Shown piece after piece: positions 41,001 to 53,000 of a stretch of DNA of 64,000 nt (the first letter of the stretch is position 1; each line of letters begins with the position of its first letter). A model generated the notes under the pieces. It saw nothing but the letters and a program-made list of their open reading frames with translations, searched no databases and had not been told where the DNA came from. The stretch lies in NCBI GenBank assembly GCA_028583605.1, contig CM053337.1:15147639-15211638 (forward strand). The letters are read 5' to 3'. The DNA is from Dastarcus helophoroides. Lineage: Eukaryota > Arthropoda > Insecta > Coleoptera > Bothrideridae. The translations under genes and the position numbers were made by a program.

Positions 41001-44000
41001 TTTTGAAAGTCCAACGTTATTTTAAAAATTCCCACTTTTTTTTTGACAACTTCCAATTATTGATCGAAATTGATCGATTTGTTCGTCAGTGTATTCGTCG
41101 TTTTTAAAATTCAGACACGTTTTTTGAAAGTCAGACACGTTTTTTGAAAGTCAGACACGTTTTTTAAAATCCAGACACGTTTTTTGAAATCCAGATACGT
41201 TTTTTAAAATTCAGACACGTTTTTTGAAATCCAGATACGTTGTTTGAAATCCAGATACGTTTTTTGAAATTCAGACACGTTTTTTGAAATCCAGATACGT
41301 TTTTTGAAATCCAGATACGTTTTTTGAAAGTCAGACATGTTTTTCTTAATTCAGACACATTTTTGAAGGTTCCTAACTTTTTTGGAAATTCCCAAGTTTC
41401 TTTTGTACATTTCCAACGTTATTTTAAAAATTCCAAACTTTTTGACAACTTCCAATTATTGATCGAAATTGATCGATATGTTCGTCAGTGTATTCGTCTT
41501 TTTTGAAATTCAGACGCGTTTTTTGAAATTCAGACGCGTTTTTTGAAAGTCAGACACGTTTTTTGAAAGTCAGACACGCTTTTTAAAATTCAGACACGTT
41601 TTTTGAAATCCAGATACATTTTTTGAAATCCAGATACGTTGTTTGAAAGTCAGACATGTTTTTCTTAATTCAGACACATTTTTGAAGGTTCCTAACTTTT
41701 TTGGAAATTCCCAAGTTTCTTTTGTACATTTCCAACGTTATTTTAAAAATTTCAAACTTTTTTTTTGACAACTTCCAATTATTGATCGAAATTGATCGAT
41801 TTGTTCGTCAGTGTATTCGTCTTTTTCGAAATTCAGACACGTTTTTTGAAATCCAGATACGTTTTTTGAAATCCAGATACGTTTTTTGAAATCCAGATAC
41901 GTTTTTTGAAAGTCAGACACGTTTTTTGAAATTCAGATACGTTTTTTGAAATCCAGATACGTTTTTTGAAAGTCCAACGTATTTTAAAAATTCCCAACTT
42001 TATTTTTGACAACTTCCAATTATTGATCGAAATTGATCGATTTGTTCGTCAGTGTATTCGTCGTTTTTAAAATTCAGACACGTTTTTTGAAAGTCAGACA
42101 CGTTTTCTAAAATTCAGACACGTTTTTTGAAATCCAGATAGGTTTTTTAAAATTCAGACACGTTTTTTGAAATCCAGATACGTTTTTTGAAATCCAGATA
42201 CGTTTTTTGAAAGTCAGACATGTTTTTCTCAATTCAGATACATTTTTGAAAGTTGCCAACTTTTTTTGGAAATTGCCAAGTTTCTTTTGTAAATTTCCAA
42301 CGTTATTTTAAAAATTCCCAACTTTTTTTTTTGACAACTTCCAATTATTGATCGAAATTGATCGATTTGTTCGTCAGTGTATTCGTCTTTTTTGAAATTC
42401 AGACGCGTTTTTTGAAAGTCAGACACGGTTTTTGAAAGTCAGACACGTTTTTTAAAATTCAGACACGTTTTTTGAAATCCAGATACGTTTTTTGAAATCC
42501 AGATACGTTTTTTGAAAGTCAGACATGTTTTTCTTAATTCAGACACATTTTTGAAGGTTCCTAACTTTTTTGGAAATTCCCAAGTTTCTTTTGTACATTT
42601 CCAACATTATTTTAAAAATTCCAAACTTTTTTTTTGACAACTTCCAATTATTGATCGAAATTGATCAATTTGTTCGTCAGTGTATTCGTCTTTTTTGAAA
42701 TTCAGACACGTTTTTTGAAAGTCAGACACGTTTTTTGAAAGTCAGACACGTTTTTTAAAATCCAGAAACGTTTTTTGAAATCCAGATACTTTTTTTAAAA
42801 GTCAGACACGTTTTTTGAAATCCAGATACGTTTTTTGAAATCCAGATACGTTTTTTGAAAGTCAGACATGTTTTTCTTAATTCAGACACATTTTTGAAGC
42901 TTCCTAACTTTTTTAGAAATTCTCAAGTTTCTTTTGTACATTTCCAACGTTATTTTAAAAATTCCCAACTTTATTTTTGACAACTTCCAATTATTGATCG
43001 AAATTGATCGATTTGTTCGTCAGTGTATTCGTCTTTTTTGAAATTCAGACACGTTTTTTGAAAGTCAGACACGTTTTTTGAAAGTCAGATACGTTTTTTA
43101 AAATCCAGACACGTTTTTTTGAAATCCAGATACGTTTTTTGAAATTCAGACACGTTTTTTGAAATCCAGATACGTTTTTTGAAAGTCAGACACGTTTTTT
43201 GAAATCCAGGTACGTTTTTTGAAATCCAGATACGTTTTTTGAAAGTCAGACATGTTTTTCTTAATTCAGACACATTATTGAAGGTTCCTAACTTTTTTGG
43301 AAATTCCCAAGATTTTTTGTAAATTTCCAACGTTATTTTATAAATTTTTAACTTTTTTTTTGACAACTTCCAATTACTGATCGAAATTGATCGATTTGTT
43401 CGTCAGTGTATTCGTCTTTTTTGAAATTCAGACGCGTTTTTTGAAAGTCAGACACGTTTTTTGAAATCCAAATACGTTTTTTGAAAGTTGGACATGTTTT
43501 TCTCAATTCAAACATATTTTTGAAAGTTCCCAACTTTTTTGGAAATTCCCAAGTTTCTTTGGAAAATTTCCAACGTTATTTTGAAAATTCCCAATTTTTT
43601 TGACATCTTAGGATTTTTGATCGAAATTGATCGATTTTTTCGTCAGTGTCTTCGTCTTTTTCGAAATTCAGACACGTTTTTTGAAAGTCAGACACGTTTT
43701 TTTGGAAGTCAGACACGTTTTTTGAAAGTCAGGCACGTTTCTTAAAATCCAGACACGTTTTTTGAAAGTCAGACATGTTTTTCTCAATTCATGAAAGTTC
43801 CCAACTTTTTTTGGAATTTCCCAAGTTTTTTTTGAAAATTTCCAACGTTATTTGGAAAATGTCTAACTTTTTTTTTGACAACTTCCGATTTTTGATCGAA
43901 ATTAATCGATTTTTTCGTAAGTGTATTCGTCTTTTTCGAAATTCAGACACGTTTTTTGAAATCCAGATACGTTTTTTGAAAGTCAGACATGTTTTTTTCG

Positions 44001-47000
44001 ACATTTTCAAAATGTTTACGAATATTTTTAAATCCTAATATTTTTCTAAAAATGTTAGTCTTTGGAAATTTATATAAAAATATCGATATTTTTGAAAATT
44101 TCGTATTTTTCAAAAATGTCAATTTTTAAAAATTTTTTAATTTTTCTTTCAAATTGTCGCTTAAATTTAGATTTTCTTTCTAATTTTTGACATCTTTTCA
44201 AAATGTTTTTTTGGTCAAAATTTTGACTTCTTAATATTTCGATTTTATTTGAAAATTCCTTTGACAATATTTTGATTTTTTTCAAAACCTAGACTTTTGG
44301 AGAATTTCGTTTTTATTTGAAAATTTCTTTGTATTTGTTTAAAATTACAATGTTTTTTTTTGAAAATTTTGACTTTTTCAACATTTTTGCGATTTTTTTT
44401 AAATTTCAATTTTCCTCTAAAATTTTTATTTTCTGGAAAAATATGTAAAAATATAAATATTTTTGAAAATTTTTATAAAAAGTGAAAATTTTAAAAAGGG
44501 GAGATATTTTCAAAAAGAATCCAATTGTAAAAAAATTATACCTTCGAGAAAAAGTCGAAACCTTAATGATAAAACGTTGACATTTTCAAAAAAAATCAGA
44601 AATTCTGAAAAAATTCGGAAATTTTAAAAAGTCGCAATTTTGAAAAAAAATCTATTATTCAAACAAAAAGTGAATATTTTTGAAAAAGAGTGGAATTTTT
44701 TAAACAAACGCCCAATTTACTTCACAAAAATCAAAACTGTGGGAAAGAGACAAAATTTCCGAAAAAATGTCGAAATTTTGAAAAAAATTCGAGAATTTCA
44801 AAAATTCGCAATTTTGAAAAAAAATCGATTTTTCAAAAAAAAGTAAAAATTTTTGGAAGAGTCGAATTTTTCAAATAAAAGCCTAAATTATTTCATAAAA
44901 GTCTAAAATTTGAGAAAAAGAAAATGTTTGAAAAAAAAGTCGAAATTTTCAGAAAATTGAATATTTTGAAAATTTCGACATTTTTTTCATATATTTTTTT
45001 TGAATTGTCTACTTTTAAGAAATAAATTAGGTTTTTTTTTGAAAAATTCGGCTCTTCCAAAAATTGTAACTTTTTTGAAAAATTGATTTTTTTTCAAAAT
45101 TGCAACAAAAAGTTTGAACAAAAATTGTCGAAATTGTCAAAAAAAATAAATATTTGGAAAAGTGGTAGAGGTTTTCCAGAAAACAACATTTTAAAAAACC
45201 ATATTTAATTAAAAAAACCAAAATGTTGAAAAAATCAAAATTTTCAGAAAATAGCTTTGTGTCAATTTTTTTACAAAAAGACGAAATTTAAAAAAAACGT
45301 AGAAATTAAAAAAAATTAAATTCGTTCTAAAAAAAGTTATAACTCCGAAAAAAAGACGACATATTGGTGATAAAAGGTCAAAATGTTCAACAATAAAAGG
45401 TGAAAATTCTGAAAAAAATCAGCAATTTTAAAATGTCGCAGTTTTGGAAAAAACCAATTTTTCAAAGAAAGGTGAAGATGTTTGTAAAAAAGCCAAAATT
45501 TTTACAGTCGAGTTTTTTTAAAAAATTTTTGTCGCTTTTTTTTAAAGTTTGACTTTTTAATATTTCGATTTTATTTGAAAATGTTTTTGACAGTATTTTG
45601 ATTTTTTTCAAAACCTAGACTTTTGGAAAATGTCGTCTTTTTTTGAAAATTTCTTGTATTTGTTTAAAATTACTCAGTAATCATAGGTAGCCAAACTACC
45701 AACAGTGAACCCACCGACGTTTAGCAGAAGTGACTCTCTGGCAAAGTCCAGAGTGTTACTCTCATTCCTAGTCTAACGAGATTTAACAAGATCGAGGTTT
45801 GGGAACCAAACACCAAAGAAGATTTATCAGATCCAGAGTTTGGGCACCAAACAACAAAGTTTGAAGATTTATCAGAACCAAAGTTTAGGAACCAAACATT
45901 GGATCTGATAAATTAAATCAAAAACTTTGGTGTTTGGTTCCCAAACTCTGGATTTAGTAAATTTAGAAGATTTGAAAGATTGAAGACTTATCAGATCCAG
46001 AGTTAGAGAACCAAACATTGGATCTAATAAATAAAATCAAAAACTTTGGTGTTTGGTTCCCAAACTCTGGATCTAGTAAATTTAGAAGATTTGAAAGATT
46101 GAAGACTTATCAGATCCAGAGTTAGAGAACCAAACATTGGCTCTGATAAATAAAATCAAAAACTTTGGTGTTTGGTTCCCAAACTCTGGATCTAGTAAAT
46201 TTAGAAGATTTGAAAGATTGAAGACTTATCAGATCCAGAGTTAGAGAACCAAACATTGGATCTGATAAATAAAATCAAAAACTTTGGTGTTTGGTTCCCA
46301 AACTCTCGATCTAGTATATTTAGAAGATTTGAAAGATTGAAGATTTATCAGATCCAGAGTTAGAGAACCAAACATTGGATCTGATAAATAAAATCAAAAA
46401 CTTTGGCGTTTGGTTCCCAAACTCTTGATCTTATAAATCTAGAAGATTTGAAAGACTGAAGATTTATCAGATCCAGAGTTTTGGAACCAACCGAATCTGA
46501 TAAATCGTCAAATCGTATTTGGTTCCCAAACTCCGAATCCGATAAATCTTCAAGCTTTAAAGAGACTAATTTATATTAAGAGAGGGGGCAACTCACCGCT
46601 CAGGAGCTTCTCCATTTTGGCCTTTTCCGCCGCGACCAGCTCGTTGGCTTTGGTCTCGGCAGCCGCCACCGCTTTCTGCAGTTCTATCACAGCTTGCCTC
46701 TTGACGTCGTTGACGGCCTCTTCCGCCCTCCTTTTCACTTCGGCCACTCGCTCTTCTGTTTGTTTGACGGCTTGCACCATGATTTCGTTGGCCGCTTTCT
46801 TCAAGTCGACGCTCACGTCTTGTTTCCTTAGCCATTCGTTGGTGAGGTCTTGGTTGTTCCTCTGTTGGAGTATCGTGAGGGCTCTTTTCGTTTTTTCGAC
46901 CATGGAGAGGATACAGTTGAGCATGACGTGGATGTTCTTCCATTCTTCGTCGACTCTGTTAGTGGAGGGGTCCTCTGGACGTTGCTGGTGTTGAGCGTAG

Positions 47001-50000
47001 TCGAGGAAATGGGTGGATGGTAGGGTGGTCGGCATGGTGGGGAGGAAAATTCCTTGATGGGGGAACACAAACGGGTTTTGATTAGTGAAGACTTTTCTGG
47101 CAGAGGAGAAGTCCTGCAGGTCGAAGTGGTGGCCATTCATTCCATTTTCATACAAGCTAAAAATTTTTCATTTACATCATTGCGTCTAAATGGAGAAATT
47201 TTGAAATTTAGTCGAAATTTTCAAAAAAAAAGAAGTGTCCACATTTTTGGGAATGTACAAATTTGAAAATATAAATTTTTCAAAGTAGGAAAACTTCAAA
47301 AAAAGTCAAGACTTTCAGTTCATAAATACGATTTGTTTTTTGAAAATTTCGATTTTGTTGAAGAGAATCTTGTCAAATTTGATGCTCATTTTTGAAGATT
47401 TTGACTTTTTCTTTAAGTCGATAGTTTAATGATAAAATATTGACTTTTTGTCAAAGTTTTGGCATTTTTCAGTATTTTTTGAGCTTTTTTCAAAATTTTG
47501 ACTTACGCGAAACATCAAATTTTTCGAAAATCGACTTTTTGAAAAATTCGACAATTCCCAAAAGTTTCGAATCTGATTAAACAAAAAGTTAAAATTTAAA
47601 GGGATTTTCCAAATGATGACATTTTGAGGCTCCCAAAGTTTCGAAATTTTCAAATTTTTATCAAATTTCCTAAGATCAAAACACAAAAATCATTATTTAG
47701 GATTTAAAAGTACCATATCATAAAGATTTTGATCCGTAGATTACGAAACTGAAAACCAAATTAAGCTACGACTTGTGGTTTGGAAGATATGACAGTTCAA
47801 AGTTACGAAAAAAGTTCAAAGGGGGAACCCTTCCTCAAAAACATGCAAAATTTTCAATTTTTGAAAATTTGTTTATAGCATTTTCTTAGAGTTTTCGGGG
47901 CGTAGAATAGGAATCTCAAAACCAAATTGCGCTATGACTAACCGTTTACGAGATACAAGTCTCCAAAGTTTCGAAATTTTTAAATTTTTATCAAATTTCC
48001 TAAGATCAAAACACAAAAATCATTATTTAGGATTTAAAAGTACCATATCATAAAGATTTTGATCCGTAGATTACGAAACTGAAAACCAAATTGAGCTACG
48101 ACTTGTGGTTTGGAAGATATGGCAGTTCAAAGTTACGAAAAAAGTTCAAAGGGGGAACCCTTCTTCAAAAACGTGCAAAATTTTCAATTTTTTAAAAATT
48201 AGTTTATAGCATTTTCTTAGAGTTTTCGGGGCATTAAATAGGAATCTCAAAACCAAATTGCGCTATAACTAACCGTTTACGAGATACAAGCCTCCAAAGT
48301 TTCGAAATTTTCAAATTTTTATCAAATTTCCTAAGGTCAAAATTCAAAAGTCATTACTTAGGATTTAAAAGTATCCTATTATAGAGATTTGGATCCGTAG
48401 ATTCCGAAATCGAAAACCAAATTGAGCTACGACTTTTGGTTTGGAAGATATGGGAGTTAAAAGTTTCGAAAAAATTCCCCTTGATACATAACTTGAAAAA
48501 TTTTCTATTTTTCGAAATTGAGTTTATAGCATTTTCATGGATGTTTCATGCATGTTTTCTGGGCGTAGAACACGAATCTGAACACCATATTGCGCTATGA
48601 CTAAAAAACATTAAATTGAACAAATTTTCTTTTAAAACTGTGAAATCATAATTTTTTTTGAAATTTTTGCGAATTTTTTATATAAATATGTTTTGTGTAT
48701 CTCGAAAACGGCTCTAACGATTTGAATCAAATTTTGTATTTAGGTAGGGTTTTGCGTTATAAATATATCTGTGTAAGCGTTTTTCCTGAAAAAATTCGAG
48801 AAAATGCCCTAACCTTGAATTTCTTTTTTTTTATTTCCGAGATACCAAATGATGACATTTCAAGAAAAAACACTAAATTGGACACATTTTTTTTGTAAAA
48901 TGGTGAAATTATAATTTTTTTTGAAATTTTTGCAAATTTTGTATATAAATATGTTTTGTGTATCTCGAAAACGGCTCTAACAATTTGAACCAAATTTTGA
49001 ATTTAGGTAGAATTTTGCATAATAAATAAATCTGTATAGAAGTTTTTCCTGAAAAAATGCGAGAAAATGCCCTAATTTCCAATTTCTTTTTTTTCCATTC
49101 CGATGTACCAAATGATGACACTTCGAGAAAAAACACTAAATTGGATAAATTTTCTTGTAAAATGGTGAAATTATAATTTTTTTGAAATTTTTGCGACTTT
49201 TTATAGTAAATATGTTTCGTGTATCTCGAAAACGGCTCTAACGATTTGAACCAAATTTTGTATTTAGGTAGAGTTTTGCATAATAAATAAATCTGTATAG
49301 AAGTTTTTCCTGAAAAAATTCGAGAAAATGCCCTAACTTTGAATTTCTTTTTTTTTAATTCCGGGATACCAAATGATGACACTTCGAGAAAAAACACTAA
49401 ATTGGATAAATTTTCTTGTAAAATGGTGAAATTATAATTTTTTTTGAAATTTTTGCGAATTTTTTATATAAATATGTTTCGTGTATCTCGAAAACGGCTC
49501 TAACGATTTGAACCAAATTTTGTATTTAGGTAGAGTTTTGCATAATAAATAAATCTGTATAGAAGTTTTTCCTGAAAAAATTCGAGAAAATGCCCTAACT
49601 TTGAATTTCTTTTTTTTTAATTCCGGGATACCAAATGATGACATTTCAAGAAAAAACACTAAATTGAACAACTTTTCTTCTAAAAATGTGAAATTATAAT
49701 TTTATTTTGAAATTTTACCAATTTTTTTATATAAATATGTTTTATGTATCTCGAAAACGGCTCTAACGATTTGAATCAAATTTTGTATTTAGGTAGGGTT
49801 TTGCATTATAAATATATCTGTGTAGGCGTTTTTCCTGAAAAAATGCGAGGAAATGCTCTAATTTCCATTTCTTTTTTTCCATTCCGAGGTACCAAATGGA
49901 TGACACTTCGAGAAAAAACACTAAATTGGACAAATTTTCTTGTAAAATGGTGAAATTATACTTTTTTTTGAAATTTTTGCGAATTTTGTATATAAATATG

Positions 50001-53000
50001 TTTCGTGTATCTCGAAAACGGCTCTAACGATTTGAACCAAATTTTGTATTTAGGTAGAGTTTGCATTAATAAATAAATCTGTATAGAAGTTTTTCCTGAA
50101 AAAAATTCGAGAAAATGCCCTAACTTTCCAATTTCTTTTTTTACATTCCGGGAGTACCAAATGATGACACTTCGAGAAAAAACACTAAATTGGACAAATT
50201 TTCTTGTAAAATGGTGAAATTATAATATTTTTTGAAATTTTTGCGAATTTTTTATATAAATATGTTTCGTGTATCTCGAAAACGGCTCTAACGATTTGAA
50301 CCAAATTTTGTATTTAGGTAGGAGTTTTGCATAATAAATATAATCTGTATAGAAGTTTTTCCTGAAAAAATTCGAGAAATGCCCTAACTTTGAATTTCTT
50401 TTTTTTAATTCCGAGGATACCAAATGATGACACTTTCGAGAAAAAACACTAAATTGGACAAATTTTCTTGTAAAATGGTGAAATTATAATTTTTTTTGAA
50501 ATTTTTGCGAATTTTGTATATAAATATGTTTCGTGTATCTCGAAAACGGCTCTAACGATTTGAACCAAATTTTGTATTTAGGTAGAGTTTTGCATAATAA
50601 ATAAATCTGTATAGAAGTTTTTCCTGAAAAAATTCGAGAAAATGCCCTAACTTTAAATTTCTTTTTTTTAAATTCCGGGATACCAAATGATGACATTTCA
50701 AGAAAAAACACTAAATTGGACAAATTTTCTTGTAAAATGGTGAAATTATAATTTTTTTTGAAATTTTTAGCGAATTTTTTTATATAAATATGTTTTCGTG
50801 TATCTCGAAAACGGCTCTAACGATTTGAATCAAATTTTGTATTTAGGTAGAGTTTTGCGTTATACATATAATCTGTATAGGCGTTTTTCCTGAAAAAATT
50901 CGAGAAAATGCTCTAACTTTGCAATTTCTTTTTTTTTAATTCCGAGGATACCAAATGATGATACATTCAAGAAAAAACACTAAATTGGACAAATTTTCTT
51001 GTAAAATGGTGAAATTATAATTTTATTTTGAAATTTTACCAATTTTTTTATATAAATATGTTTTATGTATCTCGAAAACGGCTCTAACGATTTGAATCAA
51101 ATTTTGTATTTAGGTAGGGTTTTGCATTATAAATGTATCTGTGTAGGCGTTTTTCCTGAAAAAATGCGAGGAAATGCTCTAATTTCCAATTTCTTTTTTT
51201 TCCATTCCGAGGTACCAAATGATGATACTTCGAGAAAAAACACCAAATTGGGCAAATTTTCTTGTAAAATGGTGAAATTATAATTTTTTTTGAAATTTTT
51301 GCGAATTTTGTATATAAATATGTTTCGTGTATCTCGAAAACGGCTCTAACGATTTGAACCAAATTTTGTATTTAGGTAGAGTTTTGCATAATAAATAAAT
51401 CTGTATAGAAGTTTTTCCTGAAAAAATTCGAGAAAATGCCCTAACTTTGAATTTCTTTTTTTTTAATTCCGGGATACCAAATGATGACACTTCGAGAAAA
51501 AACACTAAATTGGACAAATTTTCTTGTAAAATGGTGAAATTATAATTTTTTTTGAAATTTTTGCGAATTTTTTATATAAATATGTTTCGTGTATCTCGAA
51601 AACGGCTCTAACGATTTGAACCAAAGTTTGTATTTAGGTAGAGTTTTGTATAATAAATAAATCTGTATAGGTGTTTTTCCTGAAAAAATTCGAGAAAATG
51701 CGCTAACTTTGAATTTCTTTTTTTTTAATTCCGGGATACCAAATGATGACATTTCAAGAAAAAGCACTAAATTGGACAAATTTTCTTTTATATTGTGAAA
51801 TTATAATTTTTTTTTTGAAATTTTAGCAATTTTTTTATATAAATATGTTTTATGTATCTCGAAAACGGCTCTAACGATTTGAATCAAATTTTGTATTTAG
51901 ATAGGGTTTTGCGTTATACATATATCTGTGTAGACGTTTTTCCTGAAAAAATGCGAGAAAATGCTCTAATTTTCAATTCTTTTTTTTTCATTCCGAGGTA
52001 CCAAATGATGACACTTCGAGAAAAAACACTAAATTGGAGAAATTTTCTTGTAAAATGGTGAAATTATAATTTTTTTTTGAAATTTTTGCGAATTTTGTAT
52101 ATAAATATGTTTTGTGTATCTCGAAAACGGCTCTAACGATTTGAACCAAATTTTGTATTTAGGTAGAGTTTTGCATAATAAATAAATCTGTATAGAAGTT
52201 TTTCCTGAAAAAATTCGAGAAAATGCGCTAACTCTGAATTTCTTTTTTTTTAATTCCGGGATACCAAATGATGACATTTCAAGAAAAAACACTAAATTGA
52301 ACAACTTTTCTTCTAAAAATGTGAAATTATAATTTTATTTTGAAATTTTACCAATTTTTTTATATAAATATGTTTTATGTATCTCGAAAACGGCTCTAAC
52401 GATTTGAATAAAATTTTGTATTTAGGTAGGGTTTTGCGTTATAAATATATCTGTGTAGGCGTTTTTTCTGAAAAAATGCGAGGAAATGCTCTAATTTTTA
52501 ATTCTCTTTTTTTTCATTCCGAGGTACCAAATGATGACACTTCGAGAAAAAACACTAAATTGGACAAATTTTCTTGTAAAATGGTGAAATTATAATTTTT
52601 TTTTGAAATTTTTGCGAATTTTGTATATAAATATGTTTTGTGTATCTCGAAAACGGCTCTAACGATTTGAACCAAATTTTGTATTTAGGTAGAGTTTTGT
52701 ATAATAAATAAATCTGTATAGGTGTTTTTCCTGAAAAAATTCGAGAAAATGCCCTAACTTTGAATTTCTTTTTTTTTAATTCTGAGATACCAAATTATGA
52801 TATTTCAAGAAAAAACACTAGATTGAACAAATTTTCTTTTAAAATTGTGAAATTATAATTCTTTTTTTGAAATGTTAGCAATTTTTATATATAAATATGT
52901 TTTGTGTATCTCGAAAACGGCTCTAACGATTTGAATAAAATTTTGTATTTAGGTTAGATTTTCTCTTATAAATATATCTGTATGGGTGCTTTTCCTGAAA

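Noticed and set aside
46593..47136. Other frames of 102-125 codons on both strands over the NHR2/NHR3 exon
   Set aside because: Shadows of the nvy coding frame, which alone matches MTG proteins and the splice phases.
48757..52595. Recurring 67-162-codon frames in the 262-bp satellite
   Set aside because: The same frame appears in each unit with independent frame-breaking indels, and no family similarity is seen.
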